A stretch of DNA of 64,000 nt. Origin: G963665405 sp963665405. Its GTDB lineage: Bacteria > Chloroflexota > Dehalococcoidia > Lucifugimonadales > G963665405. The notes under the pieces were generated by a model. The model saw only the letters and a list, made by a program, of their open reading frames with translations, searched no databases and was not told where the DNA came from. How positions within the stretch are numbered: the first letter of the stretch is position 1; the number at the start of each line of letters is the position of its first letter. Positions 41,983 to 50,532 of this stretch are shown here, piece by piece. The stretch spans positions 868,001 to 932,000 of the forward strand of contig CAXXUH010000004.1 in the NCBI GenBank assembly GCA_963665405.2. Direction: 5' to 3'. A program made the translations under genes and the position numbers.

Positions 41983-42555
41983 CTAGCGCGGACGAAGCCA
42001 GGTTTCCGACCAGGCGAGGCAGGCGGTGCTGCTTTCGTAGTCGTCACGCCTGTCCGGGGACGGCGCTCCCGACGCCACCCTGCCTCCAACCGCGACCTGC
42101 GCCCTCCTGGCCGGGACGAAGGTGCTGATCACCCCGAGGGGGCGGGCCCCCGGTGGGACGTTGATGACGAAGGGCTCGCAGAAGTCGTACCAGTTCAGAA
42201 CGACGGACTCGTCGGCGGCCCTCACGGACTCCGTCCACTGGGACGCGATATCGCCGGATCTTCTGAACCGGGCCTTGATCACCGGCAGACTCGGATCGGC
42301 GAAGGGCGGGAAGAGCATACTCTCGAGCTCCTCCTGAAGGTAGCGCGCGACGGCGATGTTGTCCGAGTAGACGCGTGGCTTTCCGTCCGTGGCGTCGCTC
42401 TGTATGAACAGCGCGTGGCCCCGGCCTCCCGGAGACAGCAGGATGCGCCAGTGGCTGGCGCGCGTGGTCTCCGTCCCGCCCTCGCGGTCGAACAGGCGGA
42501 TGAATGAGTTCTCTCCGGTCAGTCTTACCTCGTTCGCGTCCGTCGTTCGGGCCAT
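41983..42555 (-). CDS. Protein of unknown function, paralogue A
   Basis: The 190-residue protein starts ANEVRLTGENSFIRLFDREG within the first 30 residues and ends SSTACLAWSETWLRPR. It is clearly related along its length to the gene at 43508-44083: TETTRASHWRIL-SPGG, YLQEELESMLFPPF versus WLQEEIESVLHPPF, and the identical TACLAWSETW ending. No signal peptide or membrane helix; predicted mostly beta-rich. I do not recognise the family. AAGGAGC precedes the ATG. Each paralogue is followed by a nearly identical 235-bp repeat. Confidence 0.75.
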   Translation of the reverse strand: MARTTDANEVRLTGENSFIRLFDREGGTETTRASHWRILLSPGGRGHALFIQSDATDGKPRVYSDNIAVARYLQEELESMLFPPFADPSLPVIKARFRRSGDIASQWTESVRAADESVVLNWYDFCEPFVINVPPGARPLGVISTFVPARRAQVAVGGRVASGAPSPDRRDDYESSTACLAWSETWLRPR

Positions 42556-43064
42556 ATCGTTGCTCCTTCGGAATAGGTTCTTGCTAGGCTGGCGGCTCCC
42601 CGCCCCCTGAAGAGGGGGGGATGCGAGTCTGAGGGACACCCTCAGACTCGCGGCAGAGGGGCTTCGCCCGTCTGCACTCTCACTGGTTCGCCTGAGGCAG
42701 GGTTATCCTCAGTCTCCCACCCAGGGCGGGAGGTAGTTCCTGAGGGACACCCTCAGATTCCCGGCAGGGGGGCTCCGCACCTCGGCACTCTCCATGTTTG
42801 CCTTGAGGCAGGGGTATCCTCGGTCCCGGCCGGGGCGGAAGGTAGTTCCCGGGGAACACCCTCAGGCTCCCGGTAATCCCGACTTGTCGGGATCTGCACT
42901 CTCACTGGTTCGCCTGAGGCGGGGTTATCCTCGGTCCCGGCCCGGGGCGGAAGGTAGTTCCTGGGGAACGCCCCCGTCCTCCCGGCAGGGGGGCTCCGTC
43001 CCTCTGCACTCTCCATATTTCAGCACCCTACTTAGGGTCAGGACTGGCGGGCGACTCGCCGACC
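42556..43064 (-). repeat. Tandem array of four family A repeats
   Basis: Units of about 105 bases begin near 42600, 42700, 42800 and 42905. Each has TTCCTGAGGGACACCCTCAG or a variant, CCGGCAG-type link, a GGGGGGCTCCG or alternative TAATCCCGACTTGTCGGGAT hairpin (42874-42893), then TCTGCACTCTC and GCCTGAGGC-GGGTTATCCTC. Together with 43065-43507 this is a 950-base gap without a gene. Confidence 0.8.
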
Positions 43065-43300
43065 GTCATTCTGAGAGCCTGTGAGTAAATCCCTGTCCCC
43101 GTTGTCATTCTGAGCTGCAGCGAAGAATCTGGGGAGGCGGAAGGCCCCCCCATGCGTACGCCGATTAGGCCCCACCCCAAAATAGAGAGGTATATGATTT
43201 CTGAGGGACACCCTCAGACTCCCAGCAGAGGGGTCGAGCCCCTGTGCACACCCCCTGCCGTTGTCATTCTGCGCCACCAACAACAAAGCCTTGAAACACT
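43065..43300 (-). repeat. Near-identical long repeat, copy 2 (composite family A)
   Basis: Matches 41626-41859 almost base for base. It lies downstream of paralogue B at the same relative place as copy 1 downstream of paralogue A. 43301-43507 carries a further partial block (GAAGAATCTGGAGGTGG to CCCCAAATCCTTCGCCC). Confidence 0.85.
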
Positions 43301-43507
43301 CAAAGGCTCCGAGCGAAGAGAAGAATCTGGAGGTGGTGAGGCTCCGTCCGTTGCATCTGGTCAGACCCCACCCCAAATCCTTCGCCCGCCGCAAGCGGAC
43401 TCAGGATGACAGGTGGGCGGTATGCCGCCAGCGCTTCTCGCGAGCGGCGTAGTCTCCCCGTCCCAGTTCTTTGCACCCCTGAGACGGGCCAGGCTCCCCT
43501 ACGTACC

Positions 43508-44083
43508 CTAGCGCGGGCGGACCCAGGTCTCCGACCAGGCGAGGCAGGCGGTGCTGCTCATCTGCTCGCCGATCGCGTCCGGCTGCGGCGTTCCCTCAGC
43601 GGTGGCGCCGTTGACGGTGAGCTGTGCGGCCGACGCCGGAATGAGACAGCTATACACCCCGTGAGGACCCATAGCGCCGGGCTCGAACCTGATGATGAAC
43701 GGCTCGCCGAGCTTGTACCACGTCAGCGAGATCGACTCGCTCTGAGTCTCGACGGTCTCGGTCGAGAAGGTGATCCCGTTGCCGGACCGGTAGAACTCGG
43801 CGTCCACGATGGGCACCTTCTGGTCCCCGAACGGAGGATGGAGCACGCTCTCGATCTCCTCCTGGAGCCAGCGCGCCATGTCGGGGTTGTCCGAGAAGAT
43901 CCGGACCTCGTCGTTGGTGAGCTCACTGGTCAGGTAGAGGACATGGCCCGGACCTCCCGGCGACCGCAGGATGCGCCAGTGGCTCGCGCGGGTCGTCTCC
44001 GTTCCACCCTCCATGGCCGCGAGCCGTATGAACGAGTTCTCGCCGGTGAGACGGACCTCGTTTGGATCGATCGGGCTTACCAT
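43508..44083 (-). CDS. Protein of unknown function, paralogue B
   Basis: The 191-residue protein begins MVSPIDPNEVRLTGENSFIR, with GGAGG six bases before the ATG (44083; an ATG at 44098 is possible). It shares the N-terminal DxNEVRLTGENSFIRL, the SHWRIL-SPGG block, the QEE-ES-L-PPF block and the SSTACLAWSETW-RPR end with paralogue A, but the middle has diverged strongly, so the duplication is old. No membrane segment or known motif. Convergent neighbours are only repeats; the divergent neighbour is a TPR gene. Confidence 0.75.
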   Translation of the reverse strand: MVSPIDPNEVRLTGENSFIRLAAMEGGTETTRASHWRILRSPGGPGHVLYLTSELTNDEVRIFSDNPDMARWLQEEIESVLHPPFGDQKVPIVDAEFYRSGNGITFSTETVETQSESISLTWYKLGEPFIIRFEPGAMGPHGVYSCLIPASAAQLTVNGATAEGTPQPDAIGEQMSSTACLAWSETWVRPR

Positions 44084-44207
44084 GTCTGACCTCCCCATGC
44101 CGATTTTGGCCCCAATGTTAGCACCGCGGGGTGCGGCGGGCTACCCCACGATTGGACGGACGGAGGGTGCCCGTCTAGAATGGTGCCCGCGGCCCGGAGG
44201 TATCGGA

Positions 44208-44714
44208 TTGGTGGACGATGCGAGCATCGGCAGGATCAGCGATCAGGACTACTACTCCCAGGTCGTCCTGGACTTGACCTCGGTGATCCACGCGAACCCG
44301 GAGGACGGGCGCGCCTACTTCAACAGGGGCAACGCCTACCTCGATCTCGGCGACATGGACCGGGCCATCGTCGACTACACCAGGACCATCGAGCTCGACC
44401 CGGCCGACAGCGTCGCCTACAACAACCGCGGGGTGTCCTACAGGCGGAGGTCGGAAGCCGACGCCGCGATCGCCGATTTCACGAAGGCGATCGAGCTCGC
44501 CCCCGGCTACAGGGACGCCTACAACAACCGCGGGATGGCCCGGTCCGACAGGCGCGAGTACGAGGCCGCGGTCGAGGACTACTCGAAGGCGATCGACCTG
44601 GACCCCACCTTCTGGTACGCGTACAACCATCGGGGACTCGCCCTGTGGACTCTGGGAGACCGCGAGGGCGCGGTCCGCGACTACGACAGGGTCCGCGAGC
44701 TTGCCGGCCGCTAG
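44208..44714 (+). CDS. TPR repeat protein
   Basis: A 168-residue protein made of about four tetratricopeptide repeats, recognisable from AYFNRGNAYLDLGDMDRAIV, AYNNRGVSYRRRSEADAAIA, AYNNRGMARSDRREYEAAVE and AYNHRGLALWTLGDREGAVR, each followed by -IELDP- or -IDLDP-type turns. TPRs mediate protein-protein contacts. GGAGG lies seven bases before the TTG at 44208; the next codon is GTG and could be the start instead. No signal peptide. The partner is unknown; it is divergent from paralogue B. Confidence 0.85.
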   Translation: MVDDASIGRISDQDYYSQVVLDLTSVIHANPEDGRAYFNRGNAYLDLGDMDRAIVDYTRTIELDPADSVAYNNRGVSYRRRSEADAAIADFTKAIELAPGYRDAYNNRGMARSDRREYEAAVEDYSKAIDLDPTFWYAYNHRGLALWTLGDREGAVRDYDRVRELAGR

Positions 44715-45015
44715 CGGCGGTAGGGTATGGGGTTCAGGGTACGAGGCGTAGGTAGAGGGTGCCGAACTCGGTCTGCTGACCGCCACCGCCGGAGTCGCGA
44801 GGCTGGTCTCCTCTCAGGTGGCCGCGGAGCCGGCTCCGGCCGACTGAGCTGCCTCCACAAGTGCGCTCGTGACACCTCGGATGTCCTAGCCGGCAACGTC
44901 CAACTTTGGCGGCGCGCCGTCTGCTCAAGCGACACTTGACACCGCCCCCGGCCGTGTCATGATGTTCGCAACCGTTCGGAAGCACTTTGAAGCCAATCGC
45001 AGCGAGGAGGGCAGC
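44715..45015. other. Intergenic stretch
   Basis: No gene or convincing repeat; it opens with GGGTATGGGGTTCAGGGTAC, similar to a short motif after argD (19616-19640). Confidence 0.4.
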
Positions 45016-45930
45016 ATGGTTTCGACAGACCTGGGCAAGTACACGGGGTACATGAACGGCAAGTGGGTACCCGGGACCGAGCTCAAGATCCACATCGGTG
45101 ACCGGGGAGTAAAGGGTGGCGACACCGTGTTCGACGTCGCCCGCACCTTCGACGGGAAGAGCTTCCGGATGAAGCAGCACGTCGACCGGCTCTACCGGTC
45201 CTTGAAGTACGCCCGCATCGACCCGGGCATGCCTTCGGAGGAGATGTTCGAGATCAGCGAAGAGGCCATCCGGCGCAATGAGCATCTGCTTGCGGAGGCG
45301 GGCGATCTACTCATCACACAGCTGATCACTCGGGGGTTCGGGCGGTGGGCGCACTCTACCGGTCCTGCGACCGTGATCGTCGAAGTCCTGCCCTGCTGGT
45401 GGGAGTACGCGCCCCTCTTCGAGACCGGAACCCATGGGGTAATCGCGCGCACTCGCAGCTACTCAGCCGAGTCGCTGGACCCGAAGATCAAGCACTTCAG
45501 CCGCATGAACTTCCACATGGCGGAGCTGGAGGCAGCGGATGTCGATCCCGAGGCGTGGCCGATCCTGACCGACAGGCAGGGGAACCTCACCGAGGGCACC
45601 GGATACAATGTCTTCCTGGTCAAGGACGGCACCATCTACTCTCCCGGCGACGACGTCATCCTCCAGGGTGTGACACGAGGGGCGGTGTTCGACTTCGCAG
45701 GGGAGCTCGATATCCCGGTCGTCGAGGAGCCGCTGCAGCCCTACGACCTCTACAACGCCGACGAGGCCTTCTTCGCCAACACCCTGTTCTGCGTCCTCCC
45801 CGTCACCAAGGTGGACAACCGGCAGATAGGTGACGGCAAGCCCGGCCCGATAGCCCGGCAGCTTCTTGCGGCGTGGAGCGAGCGGGTCGGGGTGGACGTC
45901 GTCGACCAGGCCGTCAAGTTTCACGGGTGA
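45016..45930 (+). CDS. Class IV aminotransferase (branched-chain aminotransferase-like)
   Basis: The 304-residue PLP fold type IV enzyme starts MVSTDLGKYTGYMNGKWVPG, followed by HIGDRGVKGGDTVFDVARTF. The Schiff-base Lys lies in SLDPKIKHFSRMNFHMAELE, and GNLTEGTGYNVFLVKDGTI is the conserved PLP-phosphate loop (the E-G-T-x-x-N motif). Members include branched-chain and D-amino-acid aminotransferases and aminodeoxychorismate lyase; the RGFGRW segment and length favour an aminotransferase but substrate is open. GAGGAGGG precedes the ATG. D-amino-acid use is worth considering given the D-threonine-aldolase-like genes at 36.7-39 kb. Confidence 0.85.
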   Translation: MVSTDLGKYTGYMNGKWVPGTELKIHIGDRGVKGGDTVFDVARTFDGKSFRMKQHVDRLYRSLKYARIDPGMPSEEMFEISEEAIRRNEHLLAEAGDLLITQLITRGFGRWAHSTGPATVIVEVLPCWWEYAPLFETGTHGVIARTRSYSAESLDPKIKHFSRMNFHMAELEAADVDPEAWPILTDRQGNLTEGTGYNVFLVKDGTIYSPGDDVILQGVTRGAVFDFAGELDIPVVEEPLQPYDLYNADEAFFANTLFCVLPVTKVDNRQIGDGKPGPIARQLLAAWSERVGVDVVDQAVKFHG

Positions 45931-46046
45931 TGATATCCGGCGCACCAGCCTCTCGGCTATGCCGCATCCATGAAGGGTGTGGCAGGTGGCAGGTGTCCTC
46001 GTGAGGAGCGAGCCTCAGCCGGGCGACGAAGGGGCTGGAGCTGGGG

Positions 46047-47414
46047 GTGACGATGGCCGCTGCGACCGGGCTGAAGCCGGAGGCTAAACCGAAGGCCTCC
46101 GGTGAGAAGGCCCTTGCCTTACTGTGGGAGCGCGCCCACACCCTGTCGGAGGGGCTGGTCACCGAGGACGGACAGCGCTTCAGGGTCTGCTACCCGGGGA
46201 GGCGAAGCTCCCGGGCCGGACCGGACTTCCGCGACAGCATTATCGTCACCGAGAGCGGCGAGCAGATAGTCGGAGACGTCGAGCTCCATCTGGACAGCTC
46301 TGGCTGGCGCCACCACGGTCACGATTCCGACCGGCGCTACAATGGGGTCGTCCTGCACGTGGTCCTTCGACCAAAGGCCGGACGAACCGTCACGCAAGCC
46401 GGGGTGAGCGTGCCGGTCGCGTCTCTGGAGAAACAGGCGCCCGGGCTGGACGCGGACCGATCTGGCCCGGCGGCCGTCGCGGGTCCGGTTCCAGCCCTCG
46501 ACCCGGCCGCCCTCGGGAGCTTGTTGGATGGAGCGGGCGACGATCGGTTCTTCGCCCGCAGCAGCGGCTTCGTCCTGGAGATGGAGAAGTCGGGCCCGGA
46601 CCAGGTGGTCTACGGCGCGCTGATGGAGGCGCTCGGGTACGCCTCGAATCGCCGGCCGTTCAGAGATCTTGCCCGGAGGGTGCCCCTGGCCACACTGGTG
46701 CCGCTGAGGTTCGAGCCTCCGGCGACCAGGCTCATGGCGATCAAAGCCATGCTCCTCTCGGCGGCCGGGCTCCTGGACGAGCCGGTTCTGCTCGAAGAGG
46801 CCACACAGCTCAGGCGGCTCGCCGGCGTGCTTCCCGGCGGCGAGGTCATGCCCCGCGGCCGATGGCACCTCTTCCGCCTCAGGCCGGCCAATCATCCGGT
46901 CAGGCGCATCCTGGGGGCCGCCCACCTGATCGACAGATACCTGGCGCCGGGGATGGCCCGCGGATTGGAGAACGACGTCCGCGGGGCCGAGCCGGCTCTC
47001 CTCGCGAGGCGGCTCGCATTCCCGCCCTTCGTCGGAGCGGAGCGAGCCCGGGAGATGGCCGTCAGCGTGGTCCTGCCCTTCACGCACGCCTGGGCCGAGC
47101 TCGCCGGGGACGGGCCCCTGCGGACGCTCAGCCTGGAGCTCTTCCGAAGATTTCCGCGGCTGGCGGACAACGAGGTGACGCGGGAGATGAAACGCCTGCT
47201 GGGTGCCGCCTCGGCCGGCATCGAGATAAGGTCGGCGCGCAGGCATCAGGGCCTGATGAAGCTCTACCGCGATTGGGTCGGACAGAGGGGGCGGCACTAC
47301 AGGGGGTCTGCCGAGCCCCCGGCCGCGGGAGGGAAGCAGGAGCCACGAAGCGCTCCTAGGGCCTGGCCTGCCTCAGCAGCGCGCGCGACTCGGAGGCCGA
47401 AAGGAAGTCGTTGA
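46047..47414 (+). CDS. DUF2851 family protein
   Basis: The 455-residue protein matches the DUF2851 pattern: ALLWERAHTLSEGLVTEDGQ, VCYPGRRSSRAGPDFRDSII, GDVELHLDSSGWRHHGHDSD and YNGVVLHVVLRPKAG near the N terminus. The G-D-V-E-x-H and H-D-x-x-Y-x-x-V-x-L-H-V motifs look like a nuclease-type active site (an E-x-H / D-x-x-x-V-V pattern), but no function is established. GTG 46047 has GGAG six bases upstream; ATG 46053 is the alternative. The 3' end overlaps the convergent lipoprotein gene by 59 bases, and its last 50 residues are low-complexity. Confidence 0.85.
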   Translation: MTMAAATGLKPEAKPKASGEKALALLWERAHTLSEGLVTEDGQRFRVCYPGRRSSRAGPDFRDSIIVTESGEQIVGDVELHLDSSGWRHHGHDSDRRYNGVVLHVVLRPKAGRTVTQAGVSVPVASLEKQAPGLDADRSGPAAVAGPVPALDPAALGSLLDGAGDDRFFARSSGFVLEMEKSGPDQVVYGALMEALGYASNRRPFRDLARRVPLATLVPLRFEPPATRLMAIKAMLLSAAGLLDEPVLLEEATQLRRLAGVLPGGEVMPRGRWHLFRLRPANHPVRRILGAAHLIDRYLAPGMARGLENDVRGAEPALLARRLAFPPFVGAERAREMAVSVVLPFTHAWAELAGDGPLRTLSLELFRRFPRLADNEVTREMKRLLGAASAGIEIRSARRHQGLMKLYRDWVGQRGRHYRGSAEPPAAGGKQEPRSAPRAWPASAARATRRPKGSR

Positions 47415-47958
47415 TCTCCTCGAAGAGCGCCACGGCGGTCTCCAGGTCGGCGGCGGCCTTGTCGAGCTCGCCGGAGTTCAGATATAGGACCCCGCGGTTT
47501 CTGTAGGCGGCGGCAAAGCCGGGCTTGAGCTCGATGGCCTTGTCGAAGTCCTTGAGGGCAAGCTCGATCCGCTCTTCATGATAGTGGGAGAGGCCCCGGC
47601 CATGGTACGCGAGGGCGAAGTCCGGTAGAACCCGAAGCACGATGCCGAATCTTGCGATGGCATCGTCGTACATCCCGGCCTGCAGCAGCGCGACCGCCCG
47701 GGTGTAGTCGAACAGGACGTCCGGAGGCTCCGGGGTCTGGGTCGGCGTGGGCACGGGAGTCGAGGTGGCAGTGGGAGCCGGCGTCGGCGCAGGCGTTGGG
47801 GGCGGAGTCGCGGTAGGGGTGGGGGAGGAGGTGGGGGTCGGGCTGGGTGTCGGTGTCGGCTCCGCCGTGGTGCAGGAGACCAGGACCATCAGGGCCGATG
47901 CCGCGATGAGGGGAAGGACGCAGGTCCTGCCAAGCCTCGGGATGTCAGCCATGGTCAC
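47356..47958 (-). CDS. TPR lipoprotein with Pro/Thr linker
   Basis: Residues 1-30 carry a lipoprotein signal (LIAASALMVLVSCTTAE, lipobox Cys). A 45-residue Pro/Thr linker follows (PTPTPSPTPTSSPTPTATPP) and then two to three TPRs (AYHGRGLSHYHEERIELALK, AYRNRGVLYLNSGELDKAAA). Such proteins sit on the outer face of the membrane and bind partners. The start is GTG 47958 or ATG 47952; neither has a ribosome site, and TATGCT lies six bases before the GTG, so the mRNA may be leaderless. Convergent overlap with DUF2851. Confidence 0.85.
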   Translation of the reverse strand: MTMADIPRLGRTCVLPLIAASALMVLVSCTTAEPTPTPSPTPTSSPTPTATPPPTPAPTPAPTATSTPVPTPTQTPEPPDVLFDYTRAVALLQAGMYDDAIARFGIVLRVLPDFALAYHGRGLSHYHEERIELALKDFDKAIELKPGFAAAYRNRGVLYLNSGELDKAAADLETAVALFEEINDFLSASESRALLRQARP

Positions 47959-48079
47959 AGAATAGCATACGGGTCGGGAGACCGCCCGGTTTCGGGGAGC
48001 CGGTCAGGGCCTTTTCGTTCTCCCTCGACTCCCCCGTTTGGGGTGCTCTCTTATTCCCACCCACCCGCCCAATGGATTG

Positions 48080-48235
48080 GGGCACCCCAAACCCCGTAAA
48101 GGGGGCTCTGCCCCTTTCGGAACCCCCGGCCGAGGCCTGGTGCATGCCCTATGTGTCCCCACGCTCAGGAAATTCGGATGTGTGGAACCACACGCTGGAT
48201 GTCCAACGATCGGATTTTGAAGAGGCCCTGGGAGC
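48080..48235 (+). repeat. Family B interspersed repeat, copy 1
   Basis: CCAAACCCCGTAAAGGGGG, CTCTGCCCCTTTCGGAACCC, CCACGCTCAGGAAATTCGGA, TGTGTGGAACCACACGCTGG and TCCAACGATCGGATTTTGAA recur in the same order at 54229-54375. The remaining gap 47959-48468 shows nothing else. Confidence 0.75.
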
Positions 48236-48468
48236 GGGTGCACCTGCTCCCAGCTCGTCCGCACTGTTTCGGGCATTACGGCGTTGGTTAATAACCAGTG
48301 ATGGCAGGCTCGTGAGTACCGCACGCGAGCCCTACGCCGGGCGCTGTGCTAGACTGGACCCAGGCTGCCAATGCACCGGATTCGCGGGGAACAGCCGGCC
48401 TCGGAGCCGTTTCGGACCGTGCCCGCTTCCCACGGGTGTCGGCCAACCGCCATCTCAAGGGTTCGTCC

Positions 48469-50532
48469 ATGCTTGAGGCTGATTCCGAACTTCGCTCCTG
48501 GGACATCTCCTCGCAGGAGGACGCGGTTCTCCCCGACGGACCAATGCTGGGCCAGGGCGAGTGCATTCTCGTCTACGACGCCGAAGGCATCTGCCGCTGG
48601 GCCAGCGATGCCGGCGCTGCGCTCCTCGGACTGGATCTCCCCGAGGTGGTCGGTAGCCGCGTTCTCGATCTCCGGCCCGAGCGGTTCCGCCATCACACCG
48701 ACGCCTGGCGCCGCGTGACAGAGTCCCGGAAGCCGTGCCCGTTCCTGGCCCTGTTGGCAGCCGAGGGCCGGTCCAAGTGGGTCGGGGCAAGGTTCGTTCC
48801 GGTGCTGGACGGGCAGGGAGCCGCTGGATGGGTCGTCGCGACCATCGACAAGTGGCCCGACTCCTCGGATGACGCCGAGGAGGAAGACTCACCGCAGGAC
48901 GATCTGACCATCACGCACGCGATCGCCGATCTGGCCACCTCGGCACTGAACGCAACCGACATCTTCGAGCAAGCCGTTCTGGCGCTGGGGCGGCTGATCC
49001 AGTTCGACCGGGCCACCGCCTGGAGTGTCGACCGGGACCAGACGGTTGCCGCGCTCGTGTTCAGCGCGCCTCCGCAGGAGGATGCCTCGCCCTCCGAGGT
49101 CAGGGCGTGGCTCGAGGGCACCGAGATGGGGGCAGTGGTCAGGACCCAGACCACGGTCCCGGGGCTCGGCCCGTCGCCCTGGGCTCCCGGACCGGGCGGC
49201 GAGGGCGAAACGGGGTCGTGGATATGTACTCCTGTTGTCGGAAGGGACGCGGTGGTCGGGGTGCTGGAGCTCTGGAGATCGGCGTCGAGGCCGTTCGGGA
49301 TCCGGGAGCAGCGCGTGCTCCAGCGCCTGGCTTCAATGGTCGCTCCGAGGCTGGAGTTCGCCGGTCTCGAAGCCGAGATGCACCGGCTCTCGGAGGAGGC
49401 GGTGTCGACGCAGGAGCGCCTGGTGGAGTCCGACAGGCTCCGGTCGCTCGGAGAGCTGGCCAGCGGTGTCGCCCACGACCTTAACAACTTCCTGGCCGCT
49501 GCGCTCGCCAGAACGCAGATCCTCATGAGCGTCCCGAACTCGGAGGACCAGCTCAGCTCCCTGCGAGCGATCGAGCAGGCGACCCACGACGCGGCGGATG
49601 TCGTCCGGCGAATCCTGGAGTTCGGGCGCCGTACACCGGTCAGCGAGCCGATCGCGGTCGACCTGTCGCGGCTTGCCGAGGAGGTAGTGGCGCTGACCAG
49701 GCACAAATGGTCCGACGAAGCCCAGAGGGACGGGCGGCGGATAACCGTCAGCGTGACCGTCGTCGACCCGGCCCACGCCCTCGGCAGCTACTCCGAGGTC
49801 AAAGAGGTTCTCGCCAACATGGTCATTAACGCGTGCGAGGCCATCGAGGGTGACGGAGCCATCGAGATCGCCGTCGGCGACGGGGACGGCAAGGCGTTCG
49901 TCTCCGTGTCGGATACCGGTCCGGGCATTCCCAGCGAGATGATCGAGCGGATCTTCGAGCCTTTCTTCAGCACGAAGCTCAGCGGCACGGGCCTGGGTCT
50001 GAGCATCGCCAGGGAGATCGCATCCCGGCACGGCGGCGCCGTGGAGATCGAGAGCGAGGAAGGAAAGGGCTCCACCGTCGTGCTCACCCTGCCGAAGGCC
50101 GATCCCCCGGCCCGGCCCGCGTCCTCTGAGCCGGTGCCGGACCCGATGCCGGTCGTCGCCGAGTCCGACGTTCTGGTCATCGACGACGAGGCCGTCATCG
50201 GCAGTACGCTGGCGGACGTTCTCTCGTTCGTCGGCCATCGAGTCTCCACCGCGATCGATGGTGAGGAAGGGCTGTCGATGTTCCACTCGAGGTCGTACGA
50301 CCTGGTGATGACGGATCTCGGGATGCCCGGTCTGACCGGATGGGACGTCGTCAAGGATATTCGGAGCTCGGGGAGCAAGGTACCTGGCATCATGGTGACG
50401 GGCTGGGCCACGTCGATCGATGAGAGCCAGATGCGTGAGCACCAGGTGGATCGGGTGCTGATGAAGCCGTTCGAGGTGGACGAGGTCCTGAGGCTGGTCC
50501 AGGAGCTCCTCGCGCAGGGCGGCCGCTCTTGA
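48469..50532 (+). CDS. Hybrid sensor histidine kinase (PAS-GAF-HisKA-HATPase-REC)
   Basis: The 687-residue protein has, in order, a PAS-like domain (VYDAEGICRWASDAGAALLG, residues about 25-110), a GAF domain (about 150-300), HisKA with SLGELASGVAHDLNNFLAAA (phospho-His336), HATPase with VINACEAI, SVSDTGPGIP, FEPFFSTK and SGTGLGLSIA, and a receiver (VIDDEAVIG, Asp616 in DLVMTDLGMPGLTG, Lys in MKPF). It lacks membrane helices, so it senses a cytoplasmic signal. The C-terminal receiver implies phosphorelay; the Hpt protein and regulator at 9-10 kb are possible partners by inference. I start at 48469, after a weak AAGGG; upstream codons look non-coding. A TTG-started gene overlaps its end. Confidence 0.92.
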   Translation: MLEADSELRSWDISSQEDAVLPDGPMLGQGECILVYDAEGICRWASDAGAALLGLDLPEVVGSRVLDLRPERFRHHTDAWRRVTESRKPCPFLALLAAEGRSKWVGARFVPVLDGQGAAGWVVATIDKWPDSSDDAEEEDSPQDDLTITHAIADLATSALNATDIFEQAVLALGRLIQFDRATAWSVDRDQTVAALVFSAPPQEDASPSEVRAWLEGTEMGAVVRTQTTVPGLGPSPWAPGPGGEGETGSWICTPVVGRDAVVGVLELWRSASRPFGIREQRVLQRLASMVAPRLEFAGLEAEMHRLSEEAVSTQERLVESDRLRSLGELASGVAHDLNNFLAAALARTQILMSVPNSEDQLSSLRAIEQATHDAADVVRRILEFGRRTPVSEPIAVDLSRLAEEVVALTRHKWSDEAQRDGRRITVSVTVVDPAHALGSYSEVKEVLANMVINACEAIEGDGAIEIAVGDGDGKAFVSVSDTGPGIPSEMIERIFEPFFSTKLSGTGLGLSIAREIASRHGGAVEIESEEGKGSTVVLTLPKADPPARPASSEPVPDPMPVVAESDVLVIDDEAVIGSTLADVLSFVGHRVSTAIDGEEGLSMFHSRSYDLVMTDLGMPGLTGWDVVKDIRSSGSKVPGIMVTGWATSIDESQMREHQVDRVLMKPFEVDEVLRLVQELLAQGGRS

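Noticed and set aside
42556..43064. Regular repeats resembling a CRISPR array
   Set aside because: Units are about 105 bases, adjacent and similar throughout; there are no unique spacers of constant length and no cas genes.
47720..47950. Plus-strand Gly/Val-rich ORF
   Set aside because: It is the complement of the Pro/Thr linker of the lipoprotein gene.
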